A stretch of 64,000 bases of DNA from Cladobotryum mycophilum. Its lineage: Eukaryota > Ascomycota > Sordariomycetes > Hypocreales > Hypocreaceae. This document shows, in pieces, positions 47,848 to 58,984 of the stretch; the first letter of the stretch is position 1, and each line of letters starts with the position of its first letter. The stretch lies in the NCBI GenBank assembly GCA_036429605.1, contig CM071589.1, positions 7,378,001 to 7,442,000 of the forward strand, read 5' to 3'. Under the pieces are notes generated by a model. The model had not been told where the DNA came from. It made no database searches and saw nothing but the letters and a program-made list of their open reading frames with translations. A program made the position numbers and the translations under genes.

Positions 47848-47947
47848 GCTTCCGTAGCTCAGTTGGTTAGAGCTTCGTACTAATACTCCAGATCACATCT
47901 AAGTCTTAGTGATGCGGAGGCCGCAGGTTCAAGCCCTGCCGGGAGCA
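47848..47947 (+). tRNA. tRNA-Ile (anticodon AAT) with a 26-nt intron
   Basis: All four arms fold. The acceptor stem is GCTTCCG (47848-47854) with CGGGAGC (47940-47946), discriminator A47947. The D arm is GCTC...GAGC, the anticodon stem TCGTA (47875-47879) with TGCGG (47913-47917), and the T arm GCAGG-TTCAAGC-CCTGC. The anticodon AAT is at 47882-47884. An intron of 26 nt (47886-47911) sits one base 3' of the anticodon, the canonical place. Without it the tRNA is 74 nt. Confidence 0.93.
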
Positions 47948-47970
47948 ACGCTCACGCGCTTCGATTTCTC

Positions 47971-47975
47971 TTTTT
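47971..47975 (+). terminator. RNA polymerase III terminator
   Basis: A T5 run 24 bp after the tRNA 3' end fits a Pol III stop signal. Confidence 0.6.
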
Positions 47976-49284
47976 GCAGATATCTTCGCTTTTTTGTCCG
48001 CGTCCTTATTTCACTCATTCTTCTTTCTTCCCTATCGAGCAAAGCCCAATTCTCAAAATGCCCGACATCTTGGTCTGATCGTCAGTGCCTGAGCATGTTG
48101 ACATCATGGCCGGCCAATAACATGTAGAGCGGTAAGACATGCATGTTGGCTACAGTTGCAAGCCGACGGACGCATGCTTATTCTCCTTCCCGACAGCCGC
48201 TCTGATGAAATTTTGAATCGTTTAGAATTCGACATGCAAGGGCACGCTGGTCATGCACGTCGATCTCTTTGGTTTTGCTTTTAGTTTTGCTCGAAGAGCA
48301 CGCGACTCATCAAAACTTCTCCTGCTTAGATCACTACCCTATAACGAGATCAAGGTTCGATGTAATTAGTATTAGATGATGCGCATGATTAAACAAAAAA
48401 AAAGCTACTTCTTCAAAGTTTTACTTCCCATCTCTTCATTCATCTTGCTCCTGCTCCGCAGTTCTCCGTCCCTGGTGGTGCGGTTGAATCTACTACTATC
48501 CAAGAAAGCAATACACACATATTCACATCGGCAGCCTCTTTGCCATGTCTTGCGGCAGTCGGCTATTTCCGATGCATCCATTCATCCACTTTTTGACGTT
48601 ATCTCTCATAGTACATGGTTCACGTTCTCTTACAGCCAAAGCAAGCCTCGCCCATGAGCCTCCTCACCTACCACCGCACACATTTTCTACCGCGGCAAGG
48701 CACATTTGATACACTCGCAAATAATGCCGGTATTCCGCAATGATTAAATCACTCCTTTGGCTTTCGTGATTGCGAGATTGGCTTTTGACTCAGAATGAGT
48801 TTGCTTTCCCCTCGTATCGCCTCGGCCCCAGGGGCGCTTTGAGATCACCTTCCCGAATCTTACTAGTCAACTCATACACACTTGCTGACCACGGTATGTC
48901 TGCCGAAGCCCCATGGCGCAGTGGTGAACGGATTAGGGGTGTCCGGCAGGACCTTTTGATCTCCCGACGGCACTCCGAGGGGTCGATTATGGAGCATCAC
49001 GGCAAACGGCACTGGCGATGCGTGGGGATGCAACCTCAGACGAGACACCGTACCCGCAATAGGGAACTCAAAAGTGTCGGTATGCGCGATCACGGAGTTT
49101 TCCTATCAGTAAAGGTAATGGAGGAATGAAGTGGGATAGCCGTGGTGATGGCATATGGAAAAAGATATTTAATAAATGTCTCTCCCTAGATGTGAGAGTT
49201 ATCCATCAAATCCATAGCATCTTTACATTCATCAGCATACGACATCTGGCACTTGTCTCCAAGGCCAAAAAAGTCGTCCTCACA
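47976..49284. other. Gene-free region upstream of the sedolisin
   Basis: Mostly unremarkable; it includes the tRNA-like segment at 48907-48996. Short frames at 48376-48657 and 48770-49129 look like chance. Confidence 0.4.
48907..48996 (+). other. tRNA-like segment (A-box and weak B-box), possible tRNA relic or SINE
   Basis: TGGCGCAGTGG at 48914-48924 matches the Pol III A-box consensus in all but the last position. About 65 bp downstream GGGTCGATT partly matches a B-box. Flanking gcccat and atggagc could form an acceptor-like stem with one mismatch, but I cannot form a proper anticodon arm, so it is not called a tRNA. Confidence 0.3.
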
Positions 49285-51293
49285 ATGCATTTCACAGCAG
49301 TTCTCCAGGCGGCTGCGCTCCTGGGCTTGTCGTCTGCGCACTTAATCCCCAAAAGACATGTCGTCCACGAGAAGCGCCAAGTTCCCAATCCAGAGCTGAA
49401 CATTCGCGTGGCGCGCAATGTCGTGCTTCCCGTGAGAATCGGTCTCAGACAAAATGCCGCTGCTCTTGCCAAGGGAGAGAGCTGGTTGATGGAGGTGTCT
49501 CATCCCAGTTCGGCCAAGTATGGCCAGCACTGGAGCCAAGAGGAAGTCATCAAGGCCTTCCAGCCGTCCCATGAGACGGTCCAGTCGGTGAAGCGATGGT
49601 TGATTGACTCTGGTATTCAAGAAGATAGAATCACTCACAGCGAAAACAAGGGATGGCTGGCATTCGATGCCTCTGTTGGCGAAGTTGAGGGTCTTCTGCA
49701 CACTGAGTACTTCCACGATGGCAAGGACCATGCGTTGGTGAGCGCCAACGAGTATCACGTTCCTGAGCACATCACGGAACATGTCCACTACATTACTCCT
49801 GGCGTAAAGGGTGTCACCATGGACCTCAGAAGATCCCTCAATGGCCGTAGCGCATCGGGATCCACCAAGCATCGTCGCAGCCATCGCAAGCCCTTCCCTG
49901 AGCTCCCAGCTTTCTGGGCTACCTCGGATGTTTCCACCTGTGACAAGGTCATTACGCCAGCCTGTCTTCAGGCGCTCTACAACTTCAAGGCCCCGGACCC
50001 TAATGCTCAAGTCAGCGCCAACAACTCTCTCGGCATTTTCGAATGGGGAGACTTCTACGGCCAAGGGGACTTTGACAGCTTCTTCGCCCAATACGCACAG
50101 CAAGTTCCCAAGGGCACTGGCCCGACTCTCAATTTGATAGACGGTGCCAAGGCTCCCGTGCCAGTCGATGAGGATGGTGGCGAGAGCAACCTCGACTTTG
50201 AGCTCGCGTATCCCATCATCTACCCCCAGAAGACCACTCTTTACCAGGTTGACGATGCCTACTATACTGGCGAGCAGGGTGAGGAAGCCTACGCTGGATT
50301 CTTGAATACTTTCTTCGATGCTATTGATGGATCCTACTGCACCTACTCCGCTTACGGCGAGACTGGTGATGATGCCAAGTTTGACCCCGTCTACCCCGAT
50401 AAGCATAGGGGCGGTTACCAGGGCAAGACCATGTGCGGTACCTTCAAGCCCACCAATGTCATTTCCATTTCGTATGGTGGCCAGGAGAACGACCTCCCGG
50501 CTTACTACCAGCAGCGTCAGTGTGACGAGTTTTTGAAGCTGAGCTTGCAGGGTGTGTCTATCTTGGTCGCCAGCGGTGACGATGGTGTCGGTGCCCAGGA
50601 AGGGTGCTTGGGCAAAAACAATGCCTTTTCTCCTGCGTTCCCCAACAGCTGCCCTTGGTTGACCAATGTCGGCGCGACAAAGGTTTTGCCTGGAAAGACG
50701 ACTTCCGATCCCGAGAGTGCTGCGAATGATCCCAGCATTGGCTACAGCACCGGTGGTGTAAGTTGTTGAGCATTGAATCCGTTTCCAATTGACCAGTGAA
50801 GCTAACACAAAGTTTGTAGGGATTCTCCAATATTTATCCCATTCCCTCGTACCAGGCCTCAGCTCTCAGCAGCTTCTTCCAGAACCACAACCCTTCGTAC
50901 GCATCCTACACCGGCGGTAACTACAGCATCAGCAAGGGACTGTACAACCGCAATGGTCGAGGCTACCCCGATGTCTCCGCCAATGGTGATAACATTGCCG
51001 TCTGGGTCCAGGGCCAGAGCACCACAGAGGCCGGCACTTCAGCCTCAACGCCCATCTTCGCCGCTCTGATCAACCGAATCATCGAGGAGCGCATCAAGGT
51101 CGGCAAGGGCCCCGTCGGCTTCATCAACCCGGTCCTGTACGAGAACCCCCAGGTGCTCAACGACATCACCGACGGAAACAACCCGGGATGCGGTACCAAG
51201 GGCTTCAGCGCCGTCAGCGGCTGGGATCCCGTCACCGGTTTGGGCACGCCCAACTACGAGAAGCTGTTGAGCTTGTTCTTGAGCTTACCTTAG
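49285..51293 (+). CDS. Sedolisin-family secreted serine-carboxyl peptidase (tripeptidyl-peptidase type, S53)
   Basis: Two exons, 49285-50757 and 50820-51293, flank a 62-nt intron and give 648 aa. MHFTAVLQAAALLGLSSAH is a signal peptide. The prodomain (about 30-200) has ESWLMEVSHPSSAKYGQHWS and WLAFDASVGEVEGLLHTEY, and ends near basic sites (KHRRSHRK). In the catalytic domain the S53 residues are present: Glu300 and Asp304 (ESNLDFELAYP), oxyanion Asp432 (ILVASGDDGVG) and Ser565 (AGTSASTP). The calcium-site end WDPVTGLGTPNYEKLL is intact. Sedolisins work at acidic pH and release tripeptides or cut internally in secreted protein digestion. The start at 49285 is chosen because it heads the signal peptide; an upstream in-frame extension is not conserved. 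Confidence 0.93.
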
Positions 51294-52274
51294 AGGCTGT
51301 TTAGTTTGTTTTTATTTCTTAGGGGAGCTACAATTTTGTCTATATTTGCCAGTCGATGGCACGTGGGTCGAAGATCTGTACATAAATTACGACGATTTAT
51401 TTGATGAACATAGTTTATGACGCGTTAGGATGGGTTTGTGATGGAGATCAATCATGCCATTTTATCTTAAGACTGGCGGGCTGTCTTCTTGCTACTACTT
51501 GTAAGAGATTTCTGTTGCCCGGCACCGTATGGATGATATGTCCATTTCTGATTTAGATACGCATCACCATTGGTCCATTGCCCATGAAGCGTGTTTATTC
51601 TCAATGATAAATAGAAAAATGAATGATAAATGTCAAATAATCCAATTCTCTCTCAATCGCTACATGTGCCACCAGACTTTGGGAGGATGTGTGCTCCGAT
51701 CTAAAAATCTCGAGAATTGAGGGAAAGACGGCGCTTGCGTGGTCATGGCGGATCCTTTGTATAAAGCAGCATGAGCAGAGCTACTGTGGAATTCATTGTG
51801 CAACAGCAGGTCAAGGCAAGTCAGCCTTTCTTCTTCTTCTTACCTTTCTGAGTAGAGGCACTCATGGTCTTCACGGCAACGTAGATTTGGAGCCTTCTGT
51901 GGTTACATTGCATTAATGTCTTCTTATGTGTGCAAGCTTTATTAGTGCAAGTGTCGGTATGGAATTTGCCCTCTACCATGAACGCTTTTTCGGGCAGCTT
52001 CCCATCTAGTTGCGTGAATGTGTAAAGAAACATGTAGACAAGAATTTGGCCATCTTGCAATATCGTAAAGATTGCTTAACTACGTCGCCCTTCTATTTAA
52101 TCTCTATTCATCCCACTTGAATCAACAAGCTTGCCTGTATAGATATGCATAAATCAATAGCATCCCAACAGGCTTCCCCAAATATTTATCCCTATGGTCT
52201 ATACCTCAGAGTTGTAGGTCTTGCAATGCATGAGATCCTATAGCTTAGACGCAAGTCAGAACATGAAGGCAATC
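51294..52274. other. Gene-free spacer
   Basis: Convergent 3' region between the sedolisin and the 2EXR gene. A cttcttctt run at about 51828-51840 is the only simple repeat. Confidence 0.45.
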
Positions 52275-53279
52275 TCAAATTCGGATACCGGGACTCCTCC
52301 AAATATCGTTATGGGGGTAAAGTGATAAAGAATTCCCGTGTTTCTCTAGGTAATCTATAAAGAAGTGTGCTGAGTTCGTATAGGTTTCCTCGGAGTGGTC
52401 TTCAGAGAGCATGGTATCCTCTTTGGTGGTTTCAATATAGGTCCTTCCACAATCATGAAACATCTGTCGAGTGAATGGAGGAGCTGATAATTGTGATATG
52501 GCCATGGGACAAGACGTATAGCGATCGATTAACCAGAACTTGATATGCCCAAGGTTTTCGTTGGCGCACCGCTGCATTGCGTTAGCAACACGAGCACGAG
52601 GAGAAGCCTCCTGTTCCAAGGTATCAAAACTTGTGTCGAGCAAGTCCGTGTTCCAACTTGGGTCAAACTCTAGGCCAACATGACGCAAATGATGGCAATT
52701 TCCGAGTTTTGATAAAAAGGTTGGAGGTCTAAGCAGCGAACGCTCCAACCTTTCCCAGTCGATAGAAATCTCCCTATGATCAAAATCTAAAGAAATAAGG
52801 TCGCGGTGAGGATTAATCACTATTAGTCCTAAACCTCCATCAAAGCAAGGAACGCGGACTGAAATCCGCATGGAAGAATCATAGTCCAAGTCAAAACGAG
52901 CCCCAGAACTAGTCTTCCGGCGTCGCCGTTCCTCCCAGAACCTCACAGTCTTTAGTCCATATCGAGTTTTTATTACTTCTCTGGATTCCTTACAGGCCAT
53001 CCAGAGACCCATATCCCACAGGTACATTGAAGAATTCGGTTGTGGCTCATTGGTCCCTGGTAGCTTGAAGTCGTAGCGATTCTCCGAATAATTCTCTTTT
53101 CCGCCCCTTTGAAGCCACTGACCTTCTGACCGATCCATTGGCCAAAAGTCAACAGCGGTGAAACGGTGAACCCCCGGCGAACCCCGCACAAACGGACGTA
53201 TGGCAAATCCCCATATGATGAAACGGATATCGTATGGAAGCTTGGAGAACTGAGGAAAAGATGCCATCGATCTAGCCAT
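52275..53279 (-). CDS. 2EXR-domain protein of unknown function
   Basis: This is a single exon of 334 aa. The N-terminus FPQFSKLPYDIRFIIWGFAI is the 2EXR signature (F-x-x-F-x-x-LP-x-E/D-I-R-x-x-IW), followed by MACKESREVIKTRYGL, the second conserved block where a Cys/Ser-Arg-x-x-R-x-V is typical. The remainder (GNCHHLRHVGLEFDPSW and LGHIKFWLIDRYTSC) matches the usual C-terminal layout. No transmembrane segment or signal peptide is present. The family is greatly expanded in filamentous ascomycetes and no biochemical role is known. Gene is intact. Confidence 0.85.
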   Translation of the reverse strand: MARSMASFPQFSKLPYDIRFIIWGFAIRPFVRGSPGVHRFTAVDFWPMDRSEGQWLQRGGKENYSENRYDFKLPGTNEPQPNSSMYLWDMGLWMACKESREVIKTRYGLKTVRFWEERRRRKTSSGARFDLDYDSSMRISVRVPCFDGGLGLIVINPHRDLISLDFDHREISIDWERLERSLLRPPTFLSKLGNCHHLRHVGLEFDPSWNTDLLDTSFDTLEQEASPRARVANAMQRCANENLGHIKFWLIDRYTSCPMAISQLSAPPFTRQMFHDCGRTYIETTKEDTMLSEDHSEETYTNSAHFFIDYLEKHGNSLSLYPHNDIWRSPGIRI

Positions 53280-53932
53280 GATAAACTATGTGCACCAAAA
53301 TCTCCTGTGCATTACTGACTTATATTTTCTTTGTCGTTTAATAGGTGATTTGAGATAGCAATGGAATGTAACTTGGATAATTACTGACCAGACGTTTGTT
53401 TCTTGGAGATTTATTGGTGTTTAATGACCGTAGTCGCCATTTGGAGTGTGTTGGATATTTTTTTCAAGTGTTAATTTTCGGCGACTGTCGCAGCTTTCTT
53501 ATACCCAGAGCACATCGTGCAATTGAATCTATAAGCTTTCAAACTTTGACTATTGAAACCTTAAGCGTCGAAACTAAGGTGGAGTACATGCAGTTTTGCG
53601 ATTCTACATACGCTTCTTCTCCTCGGAGGCTTACTTAGTTACTGTGGTTGGATCATTTAGCATTCTGGCTTAAGGCTCCTTTGTATTTGAACTTTATTAT
53701 CCTTAGTTCCCATCCAAAAGATGAATGAACAAACATGAATACATGTGTAGGTAGTAGTAGCAGCTCAAAAGGTAACATTGCCACCAAACAATAACATCAC
53801 TAGACCACCTGCTACTAAGCTACAAAGGAAGAAAAAGTCTATGATTAATTATTAACAATCTATGTATACATGCTTTTTTTCTATCCATGCATTCCCAGAA
53901 CAAATACAAGCATGAAATGGGCTCAAGAACAT
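53280..53932. other. Gene-free spacer
   Basis: AT-rich, with nothing recognisable. Confidence 0.45.
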
Positions 53933-55139
53933 CTAAGTTAAGTGCCCACCAGGTCCAACGTTTGTCCTGAGGTAGGTAGTGAGAAGATTTTGACCTACAA
54001 TCTCCTCTTTTCTTTCTTCAAGGTCAGCAATGTCCCAGTTGGCAGACATGAATCGTCCACGTAAGAAATCAGCTTGTGGCGTGGTGAGATAAAGAGAAAC
54101 ACCAGCAGAGAGTGTAGCTAGATCACATGCATGCGTCAGTTCATCAAGCCGCTAGCCACAGAGGATAAACAAAACTTACGAGTATCTCGCTTTGTAGATT
54201 CGAGTCTACCGGCTTGTCCGTCCCCAGCAACATAACCAGGATGGAGGTTGAATGCCCGAATATTTGGGTGTTCTAATCATTGTTAGCGTCTGTAAATGAA
54301 TATGCCTGTGATTCAATAGTTTAACCTGAATGAATGTATTCTATCAAACGACAGCCAACCGATTGACCAATGGCATAATTTGACCTTGTGGGGATTGTTT
54401 CCAACCCCGTGACGCTGGTGACGTTGATCAAGGTGACTGGTGTTCCCGTCAGATTTGCTGCAAATCTACTCAACATGAATAGAGGCTTCACGCCCGTTTC
54501 CTATCCCACAGTCAGTAATCTGTCTACCGGTCAACGCCAGTCAACACCAGTCATGCTTACCAAGTCTCTCCACCATTCTTGCATGTCGGACTCCCCAATC
54601 TTCTTGAAAGAAGGGGTGGGGGCTGCACAGCTGATGATAACATCAAGACTTCCAAACTTGGAAATTGCATTTCCCAATAGGTGCGCAACTTCTTCCTCCA
54701 AGGTAAAACTGCAATAAGCGGCTCCCACTTCTGTCGAAGGATATTTCGTTGCAAGCTCGGATCGCAATGCTTCAAGGTTCTCCATGCGACGCGACGTCAA
54801 TATGATGGCTCTGGCACCAGCTTTGGCAAAATATCTTGCATGTTCCTGTGAGAATGAATTATAAGTGGCGTCCCATTAGAACTGATCGGAATAAGTAAGG
54901 AATGATCTCACTGCGGCAATTGGACTAGTTGCCTCTGTGATCAAGACAACTCGTCCAACTTGTGTTAATTCCGGACTTGATGGATCAATGGTCGAGTAGA
55001 CATCATGATGTATCGTTGATGTGAATAGTTGATGGTGCATGAGTTTGTCCTTTGCCAACGCCAGAGCCTCTTCGGATGTTAAAGTGGCCCTTGATGCATT
55101 GTCAGGAGGGACAAGATATCTCCAGGGAGTCGGCAACAT
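53933..55139 (-). CDS. Short-chain dehydrogenase/reductase-like protein lacking key catalytic residues
   Basis: Five exons, 55139-54912, 54845-54561, 54500-54326, 54272-54180 and 54117-53933, join in phase to 321 aa. A Rossmann fold is clear: VVLITEATSPIA, EHARYFAKAGARAIILTSRR, LDVIISCAAPTP (usual NNAG position), TLINVTSVTG (catalytic Ser) and AFNLHPGYVAGD. Two family hallmarks are altered: the cofactor glycine motif TGxxxGIG reads TEATSPIA, and the catalytic YxxxK reads YAIGQ (RSNYAIGQSV), losing the Lys. All introns are normal and no stop occurs, so it is not simply decaying. It may be a non-catalytic SDR or use another mechanism. The nearest relatives I recall are fungal SDRs of about 280-300 aa with the same LHPG block. 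Confidence 0.85.
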
Positions 55140-57949
55140 TATGATCAAGTTATCAACAGAATAGACAAAGAACGTTTTACAAGTATGAGCGATGAATAAA
55201 GACACACTTGGCTGAAGTCGGCTCTCTATTATATCTCATGAATTTTACGTATCTGTGTCTCTGCTGCCTTCGAGATTCACGCAGTGCACGACCCATTGTG
55301 CCATCAATTTTACCACATTCTCCATTTACTTCGTATTTCAAAGACCAAAAACGGACCTATACCCCGTTTTCTTACGTTTTCCCGGTAGGGGGAGGTGTAT
55401 CGTGTGGATTCTGCCTAGATTCGGCCGATTCCAATGCACCAACACGAGGCCAGCATAGCCGATGTCTGAGAAAGCAGACTGTCAAACGTCCATCGTCCAT
55501 TGAGAGATCTCAAACGCCTTGCCTGCAGCTAGTGGTCAGTGCTGGTACGCCTGGCACCTTTTGTGGCTTTCTGAGACATGGTTGGTTGGCCAGTTTGAGG
55601 TTTGAGACAAATCCGAGGCTGATGAGGAACCAGCCCTGCTTGGAGTTGGAGGACGGGCAGGGTTTATTTTTAGACATCGTCATTGATTCGCAGGGGTTTG
55701 TTCTGGAAATTACCGAAAAGCCGATTCAGCACTTGTTCGTATTTATCCAATGTTTGCCTCTGTCGCTGACGGTGATCCATGCTATACGATGCGGATAACG
55801 CATGGGCGGGAAACTTGAGAGCAGCAGATGCCAATCAACTCTTGCAGCTATTCCCTACCCTGCATGTTATCATGCATGCACTATCAACGTACGCGTATCA
55901 ATGCTTAATGGCATTCCTTTCTTGATTGATTGAGTAATTAATTAATTACTGCTGCACGCAAGCACACATGCACACGCATCAAATGCGTTTCGATCTTTTG
56001 CGATCGTCATGGCATTTCAACCCCATGTCTTACCCCTCCCTCCTCTCCCCTTCTCCTTGCACTAAACAGAAACAAACATGTGATCAGCCGTATGGCAGGT
56101 TGGTGATACGGTCAGCAAACCCAACTCCTACAACAAACGCCCGAAAGGCAACGGGCAAAGGCAAGGATTTGGTTCATCATTTTCTTGTGGAATACGATGT
56201 TATTGATCACACAAAATCAACATTTTTTTTCTTTCGAATAATTCTGATCAAAAAGGCCCCCAAATTGTAATCCCAGAAGGACAGTCGGATGTGTTTGAGG
56301 TTGTGGAGGTAACGGAGTAGGGGTCAGTGTGGAGAAAGCAGCTAGGCAAGTTCCCATCGCAACCCCTATTGAGAAACTTGAGGGGGCTGTGTATGCAACC
56401 ACTTTCGGTATGAAAAAGGGCTTTGGAATCAGAACGTGAATTTTACACCAATGATCAACGCTGGCTCTAGGCAGACAAGATTGAGGTGGAAGACAGATCG
56501 CGGGACCATACAAAACTAAGCTAAGTTGATTATAAGGTTGCATTCCGGAGCGCAAACTAGCCTTTACTCAGAGATCCCATCCCACTCGGAACATATTGAA
56601 ACATGGGTAATGATATCATCTCAATGACTAGGAGTTCTTTGGGCAGTTCTAAATAATATCTTGAGTATATTCTCCACTAGATTTATGCTTTTATTTATCT
56701 CTATTTATTTACTTCAACTATATAAACAATGACGCGGTTGCATCACATTTTCTGGGTATATAAATAGCTATGAATTGCCTAATACTACCATACTGCAGGT
56801 CATAGATGCAGAGTCTACTAAGAATATCATTCCCCTCCTCATCTCAGTCCCTGTCATTACGTCCTAGAGGCTCCGCTGATGCTGATTGGTCAACGATTGA
56901 CGATATGTGATAATCCCGCATGCAGCTTGCATCTGCAGCAGGGTATGATCTGAAGTAACGTCTTGGTAATCGTGGAGGCCTAATAGAGCCAAGACAAAAG
57001 AAAAATGGAGCTCAGCGGATAGATGCCTTATAAGATATCCATTGATGTAAAATATTTTTTTGACTCAACGCGTTCGGTGACGTGGCCCCCCTCCCCCCCC
57101 CCCACCTGGACGATAGCAAAAGTTCCAATGAGTTGTCATAACAAGCAAACCACTGCGACTGTTAACAGTCATTGAATTGTTCATTTCATTGACTGTCGCC
57201 GAATATCGGACTCATAACTTATTGGAAGCCTGGCCTCAGAATGGAACCAAGTAATAATTGGGTAAGTGGAAAATAATTACATCATGACCAAGTACATGGA
57301 AGATTTGGTCCATGTTTTCTGATATTCCTTTTGATTCCATCAATAATATCCAGCAGCCACGTCTCCAGTTTGGTACCGTAAGCGTCGTAAGCTTCTCTTG
57401 ATCTTGTGATTTCAATGCTCACCGGTGCTGCTTCTTCACCACTCACATGCTAGAGCATAGGTAGATGACTCAACCCATACTACCTACTGCTCTTGAAGAC
57501 TGACTTTCATGCGTCCCAGAGGTTTCTGTTTCTACTTTTCCTGGTCCATCTCGGATGGCTGAAACCTGACTCATTGATTCAAGGGACTAAACGTCAGCGG
57601 AGGGTCACAAGACTTGTCCAGTGACTCATACCAATGCATAACTAAAATGCCACTGCGCTGAGAGGAAATAGGGTCCTGGATCGATACAGGTATGTTGGTA
57701 TTCTGTAACGAAGTTTCTTTGGTACATCATCTACTGGCTTTGCTCAGACTCTTCCTTCTCCCTATTACCGTCCAAGTCTCAAATGTTTTCACGATATGCT
57801 CATAGTCTTAAAAAACAGCTCCCCGAAGAATGTATTAACTGCAAAACGATATTCTTATATTCTAAGCACCCTTGGCAATATCAATATTCGTATACAGTGT
57901 CATATCACATATCCCTCAACGTCACTATACCCCCCTCCCTGCTATCAGC
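55140..57949. other. 2.8-kb region without a supported gene
   Basis: A 196-codon frame at 55208-55798 (+) starts near a possible leader but has irregular composition and no motif, so I leave it uncalled. A pyrimidine tract of C runs lies at 57086-57103. Repeated tacc/taggta words and AT-rich segments near 56640-56760 suggest nothing specific. Confidence 0.4.
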
Positions 57950-58411
57950 TCAGTTAGCCACGGTAGCCTCGGTATCATAAGGCACGGCATGATTCTTGCT
58001 GAACCAAAGCTGTTCTGCCTCGCTTCCAGTGGGCGGGGGAACATATCCATCGATCCTCCAAAGCCGTCTGTCCGTTTCATCGATATGGTATTCGTATTTC
58101 CATCCTTTGTCGGCGATATGAGGCTTCAACAGTTCCTCAAGACGTGCTGTTGCGTTCAAACGATATTCATCCGTATCTGGCATTGATCTCGCAATATGAT
58201 CAATAGCGATTCTGACGAAAGGCTTGTTCGGATCTTGTTTCTCTCCTCCAATCCAGGTGTTGTTCGTGTTCAATTGGATGAACTCAACGATGACGTAGAA
58301 GGCCGGAAGCCCCTTCGAGGTGTAAAAGCTGGTAGCAGATTTGGAGAAGGCCTGCTTAGATTCATCATCGGAAAAGGTTCCGGGAGGATGGTAAACGACC
58401 CAGAGAGGCAT
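57950..58411 (-). CDS. Tautomerase-superfamily protein (cis-3-chloroacrylic acid dehalogenase-like)
   Basis: This is a single exon of 153 aa. The family's catalytic N-terminal proline follows the initiator Met: MPLWVVYHPPGTF. The middle has GLPAFYVIVEFIQL and FVRIAIDHIARSM with the conserved Arg/His region, and the end DRRLWRIDGYVPPP carries the acidic and aromatic residues of this subfamily. Length agrees with about 145-155 aa for cis-CaaD-like proteins. These enzymes use Pro1 for tautomerisation, hydration or dehalogenation of unsaturated acids; fungal copies are mostly uncharacterised. It is divergent from the NAD-dependent reductase at 58985 with a shared 573-bp promoter. A TATA element is 107 bp upstream. 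Confidence 0.88.
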   Translation of the reverse strand: MPLWVVYHPPGTFSDDESKQAFSKSATSFYTSKGLPAFYVIVEFIQLNTNNTWIGGEKQDPNKPFVRIAIDHIARSMPDTDEYRLNATARLEELLKPHIADKGWKYEYHIDETDRRLWRIDGYVPPPTGSEAEQLWFSKNHAVPYDTEATVAN

Positions 58412-58984
58412 GTTGACGATTGAACTGATGATGAACTGCAGTGTCGATTATATCAGAATGAGTTTGTGTGTTATTTGGAATTGACTACATACCTACAGAC
58501 GACCTGACATCTATACCTTTTATAATTCGATTAGATCGTATAGATTTCATCTCCCTTGGCCCATTGCCGGCGTAACAAGCTTGATAGCCAGTGTTCAGTA
58601 ATCGAAAAAACGGCTACGTGGGGGATCCTGCTACTGTGGACACCTCGGCGTCGAGGATCAGTAATCTTTATTTTCTGGTGACTTGGATCACCATGTTGTG
58701 GAACACAACTTTATGGTATCACTAAGGGTAAATTGATGATGAGAAATAGTTGATTATCTTCGTAATATCGTTTCGGAAACATATTTACATCTTTGTAATG
58801 CTTCTTGTTCAACGGATTACTGATCGTGTTGTGGTGGCATCATTCGCATCAAGTACAATCAGTCCAAACTTAATCGCGTCATACGATGTCTTAGTACCGA
58901 AAGAAATAAAGTATTTAAAGAAATGAGAAATCTCGTTGCTCGGGGAAATGATAAATTATTGCATTCTTCACAGCAAGTCAAATC
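58412..58984. promoter_or_regulatory. Shared divergent promoter region
   Basis: This 573-bp region separates the divergent starts of the tautomerase and reductase genes. A - strand TATA element (TATAAAA) is at 58518-58524; on the + side AT-rich aaataaagtatttaaag lies at about 58904-58920. Coexpression is possible but not shown. Confidence 0.45.

Noticed and set aside
49342..50808. A 488-codon open frame antisense to the sedolisin
   Set aside because: It mirrors the GC-biased third positions of a strongly expressed gene, has no domain and no promoter features; the + strand protein is beyond doubt.
55208..55798. 196-codon frame after the SDR gene
   Set aside because: Composition is irregular, with no family resemblance, no splice pattern and no clear promoter.
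57086..57103. C-rich tract as a G-quadruplex or i-motif regulator
   Set aside because: It is a single pyrimidine tract without regularly spaced runs and no gene start is near.
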